Origin: Stenotrophomonas acidaminiphila
GTDB lineage: Bacteria; Pseudomonadota; Gammaproteobacteria; Xanthomonadales; Xanthomonadaceae
Assembly (NCBI RefSeq): GCF_001431595.1
Contig: NZ_LDJO01000051.1
Coordinates: 20,265-84,264 of the forward strand
Reading direction: 5' to 3'
DNA: 64,000 nucleotides
Positions 28,947 through 36,944 of this stretch are shown here, in pieces. Under the pieces are notes generated by a model. It was not told the DNA's origin. It saw only the letters and a list, made by a program, of their open reading frames with translations, and made no database searches. Positions within the stretch are counted from its first letter, which is position 1. Every line of letters begins with the position of its first letter. Made by a program: the position numbers and the translations under genes.

Positions 28947-30901
28947 ACCTGCTGCTGCGCCTGCTGCTGCTCGGCATGGCCCTGCTGGCCGGCGGCTGCG
29001 CGTCGCTGTCCGCGCAGCAGCGCGACCGCGCGCAGGGCATTGCCGTATCTGCGCGCCCGACCGCCCTAGACTGCGACCGTCCCGACCGCTGCGCACTGCG
29101 GTCGCCGCTGCGCGCGCTTGGCGCCCAGGCCATCGCCGACTCCGCCGCCGCCGGCGCGCCGCGGCACTACGCCACGATCCTGGACGAGGGCGAACTGTCG
29201 CTGGTGGCGCGGCTGAACCTGATCCACAGCGCCAGCCGCAGCATCGACCTGCAGACCTATATCTTCGATACCGACGACAGCGCCCGCATGATCATCGATG
29301 CGCTGCTGGACGCCGCCCGCCGCGGGGTCAGGGTGCGGGTGCTGATCGACCAGCTCTCGGCGATCTCCGACGTGCAGATGCTCGCCGCGCTGTCCGGCGC
29401 GCACGCCAACTTCGAGCTGCGCATCTACAACCCCGCGTTCGGCAAGGCCAAGCTCAATTACTTCGACTACGCCGGCAGCGTGCTGTGCTGCTTCCGCCGC
29501 TTCAACCAGCGCATGCACAACAAGTTGCTGGTGGTCGACGGGGTGGTCGGGGTGGTGGGTGGCCGCAACTACCAGGACGACTATTACGACTGGGACCGCG
29601 AGTACAACTTCCGCGACCGCGACGTGGTGGTGGCCGGGCCCGAGGCGCGCGAGATGGCCGCCAACTTCCAGGCGTTCTGGGACGCGCCCCGCAGCGTGCC
29701 GGCCGAGCGCCTCAACGATGTCGGCCGCACCCTGCTGCGGAACGGCGTGCCGGCAATGCCCGCGGCGCGTTTCCGGCGCCCGGAGCGGGTGGCACGCGCG
29801 GCGGCCGAGGCCGCTGACCCGGCGTTCGTCACCGAGGCGTTCGTCGACACCACTCTGCCGGTGCGCTCGGTGGCCTATGTCGCCGACCTGCCGCGCAAGC
29901 ACCGCGGCGACCCGCTGCCAAACGCCACCGAACCGCGGCTGGACACGCTGATCGCGGGCGCGCAGTCCGAAGTGCTGCTGCAGACCCCGTACCTGGTCCT
30001 GTCCGAGCCGGCGCAGCAACTGTTCAAGGACCTGCGCGCGCGCCCGCAACCGCCGCGCGTGGTGGTGTCCACCAACAGCCTGGCGGCGACCGACAACCCG
30101 ATCGTCTATGCGATGGCCTACAAGTACAAGCGCCGCAACCTGCGCGTGCTGGGCTTCGACATCTACGAGTACAAGCCATTCCCGCTGGATGCGCCGGTGG
30201 CCCCGGACAACCTGTTGTCCGCGGCGCTGGACGACACGCAGGTACCGCCACCGCCGCACCGCCTGATCGGGGCAAGCGCGGCCGGCAGCAACGTGCGCGG
30301 CAGCGGCTCCGGGCGGCGCGCCGGTGCCGACGGCAGCGAGGTCGAGCGCGAAGTGCTGCGCACCGAGACCCGGCCCTCGTTCCTCGGCAGCAAGGCGGCC
30401 AACCGCCCGCTGCCGGTCACCCGCCGCGGCGCGCGCATGGGCCTGCATGCCAAGTCGCTGGTGGTGGACCGCCGCATCGGCGTGGTCGGCACCCACAACT
30501 TCGATCCGCGCAGCGAGAACTACAACACCGAGGGCGCGGTGATCATCGACGACCCGGTATTCGCCGAGCAGCTGGCGCAGAGCATCCTGCGCGACATTTC
30601 GCCGGACAACGCCTGGGCAGTGGCGCCGCGCGAGAAGGCGCCGGTGCTGTCGGGCCTGAACTACAGCCTGGGCAAGGCCTCCGAGGCGCTGCCGATTCTC
30701 GATGTCTGGCCGTGGCGCTATGCCACCAACTACGCGTTCCAGCCCGGACCGGAATGCCCGCTGCCGCTGTCGCGGCACGACCCGGATTTCCGCCGCTGCT
30801 ACGCGCCGGTGGGCGACTTTCCCGAGGTCGACGTCGGCCCGAAATGGCTGCTGGTGCGCATGTTGACCGCGTTCGGCGCCGGGCTGGTGCCGATCCTGTA
30901 G
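28943..30901 (+). CDS. Phospholipase D / cardiolipin synthase-like lipoprotein
   Basis: A 652-aa phospholipase-D-superfamily protein with two HKD motifs, HNKLLVVDGVVGVVGGRN at about residue 191 and HAKSLVVDRRIGVVGTHN at about residue 501. This is the arrangement of ClsC-type cardiolipin synthases and related transphosphatidylases. It starts with GTG, translated as MNLLLRLLLLGMALLAGGC, and Cys 19 is a lipobox residue, so it should be anchored in the envelope. The GTG overlaps the YceI stop. Ser/Gly-rich text around residues 440-480 (AAGSNVRGSGSGRRAGADGSE) is a low-complexity insertion before the second HKD motif. A lipid-binding YceI protein immediately before a phospholipid enzyme suggests a shared lipid role, which is inference. 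Confidence 0.88.
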   Translation: MNLLLRLLLLGMALLAGGCASLSAQQRDRAQGIAVSARPTALDCDRPDRCALRSPLRALGAQAIADSAAAGAPRHYATILDEGELSLVARLNLIHSASRSIDLQTYIFDTDDSARMIIDALLDAARRGVRVRVLIDQLSAISDVQMLAALSGAHANFELRIYNPAFGKAKLNYFDYAGSVLCCFRRFNQRMHNKLLVVDGVVGVVGGRNYQDDYYDWDREYNFRDRDVVVAGPEAREMAANFQAFWDAPRSVPAERLNDVGRTLLRNGVPAMPAARFRRPERVARAAAEAADPAFVTEAFVDTTLPVRSVAYVADLPRKHRGDPLPNATEPRLDTLIAGAQSEVLLQTPYLVLSEPAQQLFKDLRARPQPPRVVVSTNSLAATDNPIVYAMAYKYKRRNLRVLGFDIYEYKPFPLDAPVAPDNLLSAALDDTQVPPPPHRLIGASAAGSNVRGSGSGRRAGADGSEVEREVLRTETRPSFLGSKAANRPLPVTRRGARMGLHAKSLVVDRRIGVVGTHNFDPRSENYNTEGAVIIDDPVFAEQLAQSILRDISPDNAWAVAPREKAPVLSGLNYSLGKASEALPILDVWPWRYATNYAFQPGPECPLPLSRHDPDFRRCYAPVGDFPEVDVGPKWLLVRMLTAFGAGLVPIL

Positions 30902-30969
30902 CGCGCACACGGCGCGTGGACGCGGCTTCGGTTGCAATGGGCGTCCCCCTGCCTGCACCGAGGACGACC

Positions 30970-31182
30970 ATGCACCACGCCTTCAAGGTCGGCGACCACG
31001 TGCGCTGGAATTCCGAAGCCGGCCACGTCACCGGCCATGTCATCCGGGTGCATATCCGCGACACGCCGTACAAGGGCCACGTGCGCCGTTGCAGCGAAAA
31101 CGACCCGCAGTACGAGATCCGCAGTGACCGCAGCGACCACATCGCCATGCACCGCGGCGCGGCACTGGAGAAGATCGGCTGA
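30970..31182 (+). CDS. DUF2945 (HVA1-family) small protein
   Basis: A 70-aa small protein with the DUF2945/HVA1 pattern: MHHAFKVGDHVRWNSEAGHVTGHVIRVH, then YEIRSDRSDHIAMHRGAALEKI. This is a small SH3/Tudor-like fold of unknown function. The start is supported by GAGG just upstream (bases ~30961-30964) and by the family's N-terminus. The gene ends one base before the start of the DUF488 gene, so the two are cotranscribed. Confidence 0.85.
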   Translation: MHHAFKVGDHVRWNSEAGHVTGHVIRVHIRDTPYKGHVRRCSENDPQYEIRSDRSDHIAMHRGAALEKIG

Positions 31183-31183
31183 C

Positions 31184-31729
31184 ATGAGTGGCGCCGTCAC
31201 CGTCTGGACCATCGGCCACTCCACCCGCAGCCAGGACGACTTCCTCGCGCTGCTGGCCGGCTACGGCATCCAGGCCGTGGCCGATGTGCGTCGTTTCCCG
31301 GGTTCGCGGCGCCATCCGTGGTTCGCCGGCCAGACCCTGGCGCAGACCCTGCCGGTGGCGGGCGTGGAGTACCTGTGGCTGCCGCAGCTGGGCGGGCGTC
31401 GCCGCGTGCAACCCGGCTCACCGAACGGTGGCTGGCGCAATGCCGCCTTCCAGGGCTACGCCGATCACCTGGACAGCGCCGAGTTCGCCGATGGGCTGGC
31501 GCGGTTGCTGGAACTGGCCGTGCGCCGCCGCACCGCGCTGATGTGCGCCGAAGCGCTGTGGTGGCGCTGCCACCGCCGGCTGATCGCCGACCAGCTCAGC
31601 GTGCACGGCATCGGGGTACGACACATCCTCGATGCCGGCCACGCACCGGCACACGTGCTCACCGCCACTGCGCGCGTGGTCGATGGCCGGCTGCGCTATC
31701 CGCCGGCGCAGGACGATCTGTTCGCCTGA
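31184..31729 (+). CDS. DUF488 domain protein
   Basis: A 181-aa DUF488 protein, an uncharacterised family with a Rossmann-like fold. Diagnostic blocks are TVWTIGHSTRSQDDFLALL at the N-terminus, VADVRRFPGSRRHPWFAG and ALMCAEALWWRCHRRLIADQL, in which the CAE...CHR cysteine and histidine are the conserved family features. The protein ends GRLRYPPAQDDLFA. It is translated directly after the DUF2945 gene, with a one-base gap. DUF488 genes are often found in stress or catabolic operons, but nothing nearby tells its role. Confidence 0.87.
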   Translation: MSGAVTVWTIGHSTRSQDDFLALLAGYGIQAVADVRRFPGSRRHPWFAGQTLAQTLPVAGVEYLWLPQLGGRRRVQPGSPNGGWRNAAFQGYADHLDSAEFADGLARLLELAVRRRTALMCAEALWWRCHRRLIADQLSVHGIGVRHILDAGHAPAHVLTATARVVDGRLRYPPAQDDLFA

Positions 31730-31756
31730 CTCGGGGCGGCGCGCAGCACCGTAAAA

Positions 31757-31770
31757 TGGGATGCATCCCA
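31757..31770. promoter_or_regulatory. Perfect 14-bp palindrome upstream of thioesterase gene
   Basis: TGGGATGCATCCCA is a perfect 14-base palindrome lying 15-28 bases before the chosen ATG of the thioesterase gene and overlapping an alternative ATG at 31761. Its position fits an operator or a 5'-leader hairpin. No known regulator could be assigned. Confidence 0.35.
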
Positions 31771-31784
31771 CACCGGTCATCGCC

Positions 31785-32204
31785 ATGGCTTTCCGCGCCC
31801 CCGTTTCGCTGGATGAACTCAACCGCCTCAGTCGCGGCACCCTGATCGAGCACCTCGGCATCGTCTTCACCGGCGCCGGCGAGGACTGGCTGCAGGCGAC
31901 CATGCCGGTGGACGAGCGCACCCGCCAGCCCTACGGGCTGCTCCACGGCGGTGCCTCGGTGGTGCTGGCCGAGACCCTGGGCAGCAGCGCCGGCAACCTG
32001 TGCGTGGATACCGCCAGCCAGGTCTGCGTGGGGCTGGAGATCAACGCCAACCACCTGCGCGCGGCCCGCACCGGCGTGGTCACCGGCACCGCGCGCGCGC
32101 TGCACGTCGGGCGCACCACCCAGGTCTGGGAAATCCGCATCGAGAACGAGGCCGGCAAGCCGGTGTGCATCTCGCGCCTGACCCTGGCGGTGGTGCCGGC
32201 CTGA
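31785..32204 (+). CDS. Hotdog-fold thioesterase (PaaI/MenI-like)
   Basis: A 139-aa single-domain hotdog thioesterase that hydrolyses aryl- or acyl-CoA. The family signature is RQPYGLLHGGASVVLAETLGSSAGN, with the HGG turn and a glutamate (AET) in the catalytic position, followed by GLEINANHLRAARTG. The start MAFRAPVSLDELNRL is preferred over the in-frame ATG at 31761 because the family begins there, but neither has a good ribosome-binding site. It could act on 1,4-dihydroxy-2-naphthoyl-CoA (MenI-like) or as a general proofreading thioesterase; sequence alone does not decide. Confidence 0.88.
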   Translation: MAFRAPVSLDELNRLSRGTLIEHLGIVFTGAGEDWLQATMPVDERTRQPYGLLHGGASVVLAETLGSSAGNLCVDTASQVCVGLEINANHLRAARTGVVTGTARALHVGRTTQVWEIRIENEAGKPVCISRLTLAVVPA

Positions 32205-32231
32205 CGCGCCCCCGGGCGCGATGCCGCCGGC

Positions 32232-34808
32232 CTACGCGTGCACGAACGCGGTGTCCGCCAGGCGTTCGTGGATCCACGTTTCCAGTTCGTGCGCGGGCAG
32301 TGCCGGGGTGAAGTGGTAGCCCTGGGCGATGCCGTAGCCCTGCTCGCCGAGCATGCGCAGCTGTTCGACGCTTTCCACGCCCTCGGCGACCACCGTCAGC
32401 CGCAGGCTCTGGCCGATGTGGGCGATGGCGCGGGTCAGCGCGCTGGCCACTTCGTCGTTCTCGATGCCGCGCACGAAGCTGCGGTCCAGCTTGAGTTCGC
32501 TGATCGGCAGCAGGCGCAGGTAGCTCAGGCTGGAATAGCCGGTGCCGAAGTCATCCATCGACAGGCGCACGCCCAGCGCGTGCACCGCATGCAGCGTGCG
32601 CAGGGTGCTGGGGTCGGTGTCCAGCAGCACGTCCTCGGTGATCTCCACCTTCAGGTCGTCCGGCGCCAGCGCTTCGTGCCGCAGCACCTGCTCGATGCGC
32701 AGCGGCAGTTCCAGATCGTGGAAGTCGGTCGGCGACAGGTTCACCGCCACCGAAGGCACCTGCAGCCCAGCACGCCGCCACCGCGCCAGCTGCGCGCAGG
32801 CCTCCTCCAGCACCCAGTGGCCGATGTCGCCGATCAGCCCGCATTCCTCGGCCAGCGGGATGAACTGCATCGGCGGCACGTCGCCCAGCCGCGGGTGCCG
32901 CCAGCGCGCCAGCGCCTCCACCCCGCGCAGGCGGCCGTCGTCGATGCCGACCTGCGGCTGGTAGTGCAGGTGCAGCTGGCGCTGTTCGACCGCCTCGCGC
33001 AGCGCGGTTTCCAGCGCCAGCCGCTCCTGCGCGTTGTGGTCCATCTCGCGCGAATAGAACCGCGCGCCGTTGCGGCCGCTGTTCTTGGCCTGGTACATGG
33101 CCACGTCGGCGTGGTGCAGCAGGGTCTCGGTGTCGTGGCCGTCGTGCGGGAACATGCTGATGCCGACGCTGGCCGACGGCCGGATCTGCACGTCGTCCAG
33201 CTGCAGCGGCAACGACAGCCGGCGCAGGATGCGCTCGGCGCGTTCGCCGGCGGATTGCGCGTCGCAGGGGTTGAGCACCATCACGAACTCGTCGCCGGAC
33301 AGGCGGCCGACGATGTCCGCCGGCCCGGCCTCTTCCTGCAGGCGGTGCGAGACCGCGCGCAGCAGCTGGTCGCCCCCGGGGTGGCCGAACGAGTCGTTGA
33401 TCTGCTTGAACCTGTCCAGGTCGATGAACAGCACCGCCAGCGCCTGTTCGGAGGCGGCGGCCGCGGCGATCGCCTGGTCGGCCTGGGCATGCAGCAGGTT
33501 GCGGTTGGGCAGGCCGGTGAGGTCGTCGTAGAAGGCCAGCCGGCGGATGCGGTTGCGGGCCTCCTCGCGCTCCAGCGCCAGCGCGCACAGGTGCACGATG
33601 ACGTCCACCAGGCGGCGGTGGAAGGCATCGGGATCGTGCGGGCGGTGGTAGTAGAAGGCGAACGTGCCCAGCACGCGGCCGTCGCTGGCCTTGATCGGCG
33701 TGGACCAGCACGCCGCCAGGCCGTGGGCCAGCGCCATGTGGCTGATGCCCTGCCAGTTCGGGTCCAGCGCGATGTCGCGCGCCACCACCGTCTGCCCGGT
33801 ATGCGCGGCGGTACCGCAGCTGCCCACGCCGGGCCCGATCGGGATGCCGTCCACCTGTCGCGTGTAGGCCTCCGGCAGGCTGGGCGCGGCCAGCGTGCGC
33901 AGCCGCCCATCCTCGACCCGCAGCACCGAGCACAGCACCTGCGGCGCGATCTGCTCGACGTCGCGGCACATCATCTGCATCACCTCGCTGGTGGGAACCT
34001 CGCGCACCAGCGCATCCAGCATCCGGTGCTGCAATACCTCGTGGACCTTGGTGTGGGTGATGTCCATCAGCACGATGACCAGGTTGGCCAGCGCGCCGTA
34101 GTCGTCGAAGATCGGGTTGATGCTGATCGCGCACCACAGCGGGTGGCCGTCGCGGCAGGCCACGCGCTCGTCGCAGCACACCGGCTCGCCGGCCAGCAGG
34201 CGCGCGGCCTGGGCCAGCGTCGTGCGGCGCCGCGCGCGGTCGGGCACCAGCAGCGCGGCGACGTGGCGGCGCAGGACCTGGCTGGCATCGAAGCCGAACA
34301 GGCGGCAGAAGCCCTTGTTCAGATGCACCACGCGGCCGCGCGCGTCGGTGATCAGCACCGCGCTCTGGGTTTCGTCGAAGCCGAGCGACAGCAGCCGCTC
34401 GCGCTCCTGGCGCTGGCGCCGGGTGGTCACGTCGCGGATGAAGGCCATGTGCAGCTGGCCGTCCACGGCCGGGGTCCGCGCTAGCGCCACGCTGATCCAG
34501 CGGGTCTGCCCGTCCTTGCGCACCATCTGCACGTCGCGCGGCTGGCTGGCCAGTTCGCGCACGCGGTTGGCCGACCCCGGATGCAGGTCGCTGTCGTAGC
34601 GTTCGCGCATGACCTCCGGGGCCAGGAAGCCCAGGTTGCGCCCCGCCACCTCGTCGCGTGACCAGCCGGACAGGGCTTCCATGGCCTTGTTGAAGTACAC
34701 GATGCGGTTCTGGCCATCGAACACGATCACGCCGCTGTCGACCTGCTCCAGCGCCGCCGACAACAGCGGCAGCATGTCCCCGGCCAGCGACCGCGATAAC
34801 CGCTCCAT
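32232..34808 (-). CDS. PAS-PAS-GAF-GGDEF-EAL cyclic-di-GMP signalling protein
   Basis: An 858-aa soluble protein that should sense a signal and change cyclic-di-GMP. Two PAS domains come first (about residues 15-130 and 140-260), then a GAF domain (~280-420), a GGDEF domain and an EAL domain. The GGDEF signature is altered to SGDEF at ~504. The EAL site is complete: EALARW (~631), NLSPTDF, VEITED, DDFGTGYSS, KLDRSFV, AEGVES and the final GYHFTPAL. The ATG at 34808 has GGAG 7 bases upstream; a GTG at 34814 is an alternative. No transmembrane segment is present. The phosphodiesterase side is the better-supported activity. Confidence 0.92.
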   Translation of the reverse strand: MERLSRSLAGDMLPLLSAALEQVDSGVIVFDGQNRIVYFNKAMEALSGWSRDEVAGRNLGFLAPEVMRERYDSDLHPGSANRVRELASQPRDVQMVRKDGQTRWISVALARTPAVDGQLHMAFIRDVTTRRQRQERERLLSLGFDETQSAVLITDARGRVVHLNKGFCRLFGFDASQVLRRHVAALLVPDRARRRTTLAQAARLLAGEPVCCDERVACRDGHPLWCAISINPIFDDYGALANLVIVLMDITHTKVHEVLQHRMLDALVREVPTSEVMQMMCRDVEQIAPQVLCSVLRVEDGRLRTLAAPSLPEAYTRQVDGIPIGPGVGSCGTAAHTGQTVVARDIALDPNWQGISHMALAHGLAACWSTPIKASDGRVLGTFAFYYHRPHDPDAFHRRLVDVIVHLCALALEREEARNRIRRLAFYDDLTGLPNRNLLHAQADQAIAAAAASEQALAVLFIDLDRFKQINDSFGHPGGDQLLRAVSHRLQEEAGPADIVGRLSGDEFVMVLNPCDAQSAGERAERILRRLSLPLQLDDVQIRPSASVGISMFPHDGHDTETLLHHADVAMYQAKNSGRNGARFYSREMDHNAQERLALETALREAVEQRQLHLHYQPQVGIDDGRLRGVEALARWRHPRLGDVPPMQFIPLAEECGLIGDIGHWVLEEACAQLARWRRAGLQVPSVAVNLSPTDFHDLELPLRIEQVLRHEALAPDDLKVEITEDVLLDTDPSTLRTLHAVHALGVRLSMDDFGTGYSSLSYLRLLPISELKLDRSFVRGIENDEVASALTRAIAHIGQSLRLTVVAEGVESVEQLRMLGEQGYGIAQGYHFTPALPAHELETWIHERLADTAFVHA

Positions 34809-34932
34809 GTCCACGCTCCCCTGTAGGCGTGAGCGGATTTATACCGCGTTGCCCGCGACTCGGGGTGAGGAGCCCGGCAGGCCCCCCGCCATGTGCTGGC
34901 GGAAGCCGGACCGCATCCGGTATCTTGCGCGG

Positions 34933-35724
34933 ATGACTTCCCCCCGTCCCGCCCGCCAGGGCAGCGTGGCGCGTGCGTTCCGCTATCTGTACCGCGTGCC
35001 GCTGCTGCTGGTCCACGTCGTGGTTTTCCTGCCGCTGATCCTGCTGCTGATGGCGCCGCCGTTCGGCCGCCTCGGTGCAGCCAGCGATCCGCTCGAACAC
35101 AAGGTGGTGCGCTGGTGGTCCGGCGGCCTGATGTGGATCTTCGGCTTCCGCCTGCAGCGCACCGGCCAGCCGTTGCCGGGTGCGGTGCTGTTTGTCGCCA
35201 ACCATGTCGGCTGGGTCGACATCAGCATGATCCACAGCCAGAAGATGGTCGGCTTCGTGGCCAAGCGCGAGATCGCCGGCTGGCCGCTGGTGGGCTGGCT
35301 CGCCACCCGTGGCCACACCATCTACCACCAGCGCGGCAACACCGAGTCGCTGGGCGGGGTGATGGAGGAGATGGCCAAGCGCCTGCGCGAGGGCCGGCCG
35401 GTCGCGGTGTTCCCGGAAGGCCGCACCCGCGGCGGCCACGAGGTCGGCCCCTTCCATGCGCGGATCTTCCAGGCGGCGGTGGAAACCGGCGTGCCGGTGC
35501 AGCCGGTGGCATTGCGCTACGGGGTGCGCGGCGACGCCCAGACCCGGGTCGCATTCGCGCCGGGCGAGAGTTTCTTCGGCAACTTCCTGCGCCTGCTGGG
35601 CGAACCGGCACGGCGTGCCGAAGTGCACTTCCTGGAACCGATCGCCAGTCACGACCTTGAAGGGCGCCGGCGCATCGCCGAGACCTCGCGCGCGCGCATC
35701 ATCGCCGCGATGGAAGGCCCGTAA
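34933..35724 (+). CDS. 1-acyl-sn-glycerol-3-phosphate acyltransferase-like (PlsC family)
   Basis: A 263-aa membrane acyltransferase of the PlsC family, which acylates lysophosphatidic acid at the sn-2 position to give phosphatidic acid. An N-terminal membrane segment (LLLVHVVVFLPLILLLMAPPF) precedes the catalytic NHVGWVD (HxxxxD, about residue 90). The substrate-binding FPEGRTR follows at ~160, and VPVQPVALRY is the conserved motif IV. Start codon context is plain. The enzyme could also belong to the related ornithine-lipid or lysophospholipid acyltransferases. Its promoter shares the 124-base gap with the divergent PAS/GGDEF/EAL gene. Confidence 0.88.
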   Translation: MTSPRPARQGSVARAFRYLYRVPLLLVHVVVFLPLILLLMAPPFGRLGAASDPLEHKVVRWWSGGLMWIFGFRLQRTGQPLPGAVLFVANHVGWVDISMIHSQKMVGFVAKREIAGWPLVGWLATRGHTIYHQRGNTESLGGVMEEMAKRLREGRPVAVFPEGRTRGGHEVGPFHARIFQAAVETGVPVQPVALRYGVRGDAQTRVAFAPGESFFGNFLRLLGEPARRAEVHFLEPIASHDLEGRRRIAETSRARIIAAMEGP

Positions 35725-35825
35725 CGGCGTGTTTGCGTGGCGCGCGCCCCGCAGCTGTGGCCAGCCGTGAGCGCCTGCCGGCCCACGGCGCCGGTTCACG
35801 CCCTCTCCCGCCGGGGGAGAGCAGC

Positions 35826-36866
35826 ATGAGCACCATGTTGAGCGTCGCCCATTACCAGCCGCCGCCGTGGCTGCGCAACCCGCACCTGCAGTCGATGCTG
35901 GCGTCCAGCGGCGTGCGCCTGCGCCGTGGCCAGCAGCTGTTGGCGTCCAGCGGCGCGGTCACCGGCGAACTCATCCTCGACGGCGGCGACGGCGTGCGCC
36001 TGCAGGCCTGGCACAGCCGCCTGACGGGCAATGCACCGGTTGGCCTGGCGCTGCTGCTGCACGGCTGGGAGGGCAGCGCCGAGTCCAGCTACATGCGCAT
36101 GACCGCCGCGCGCATGCTCGAGCAGGGCTTCGACGTGGTGCGGCTGAACTTCCGCGACCACGGCAACACCCATCACCTCAATCCGGGGATCTTCCATTCC
36201 TGCCGCATCGGCGAGGTGGTGCATGCGGCCGGCGACCTGGCCAGCCGCTTCCCGGGGCTGCCGCTGGTCGCTGCGGGGTATTCGCTGGGTGGCAACTTCG
36301 TGCTGCGCCTGGCCCTGCACGCGCCGGCCGCCGGCGTACCGCTGCGCCACGTGGCCTCGGTGTGCCCGGTGCTGGACCCGGCGCAGACGATGGACAGCAT
36401 CGAGCGCGGCCCGGCGATGTACGACTGGTACTTCCGCCGCAAGTGGACCGGCTCGCTGCGCCGCAAGCGCGAACTGTTCCCGGAGCTGGCCGACTGCGAC
36501 GATGCGGTGTTGAGGCTGGGGATCCGCGCACTGACCGGCTGGCTGGTCGAACGGCATACCGCCTTCGCCACGCTGCAGGACTACTTCGACGGCTACTCCA
36601 TCGCCGGCCAGCGCCTGTCCGCGCTGCAAGTGCCGGCCGACATCCTGATGGCGCGCGACGATCCGGTGATCCCGTTCACCTCCTTCCGCCACTGGCGCCT
36701 GCCGGTGCACGCGCGGCTGGAAATCGCGCGCTGGGGCGGCCACTGCGGCTTCATCGAGAACCTGCGCGGTGACGGCTTCTCCGAGCGCTGGGTGGCGCAA
36801 CGGCTGGCTGCCGCTGTGGGCGCGCGGCAGGCCCCGGGCGATGCCGTGCCCGCACTCGGCTCCTGA
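35826..36866 (+). CDS. YheT-like alpha/beta hydrolase
   Basis: A 346-aa alpha/beta hydrolase of the YheT/ABHD family. The N-terminal block YQPPPWLRNPHLQSML is the family hallmark. The oxyanion and core strand follow in LALLLHGWEGSAESSYM, the nucleophile elbow is AAGYSLGGNF, and the final histidine lies in ARWGGHCGFIENL. GGGAGAG precedes the ATG at 35826. Activity is usually described as carboxylesterase-like with unknown physiological substrate. It lies about 100 bases after the plsC-like gene. Confidence 0.88.
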   Translation: MSTMLSVAHYQPPPWLRNPHLQSMLASSGVRLRRGQQLLASSGAVTGELILDGGDGVRLQAWHSRLTGNAPVGLALLLHGWEGSAESSYMRMTAARMLEQGFDVVRLNFRDHGNTHHLNPGIFHSCRIGEVVHAAGDLASRFPGLPLVAAGYSLGGNFVLRLALHAPAAGVPLRHVASVCPVLDPAQTMDSIERGPAMYDWYFRRKWTGSLRRKRELFPELADCDDAVLRLGIRALTGWLVERHTAFATLQDYFDGYSIAGQRLSALQVPADILMARDDPVIPFTSFRHWRLPVHARLEIARWGGHCGFIENLRGDGFSERWVAQRLAAAVGARQAPGDAVPALGS

Positions 36867-36944
36867 CGCTGCGGACGGCGGACCGGGCGCGGGTGCCGGG
36901 CAGAGCCCGGCTACAATGGCGTTTTGCGCCTACGCCGGACTGCC

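Noticed and set aside
32238..34484. Open plus-strand frame of about 750 codons opposite the GGDEF-EAL gene.
   Set aside because: His/Gln/Val-rich shadow without motifs; the opposite strand has complete PAS, GAF and EAL signatures.
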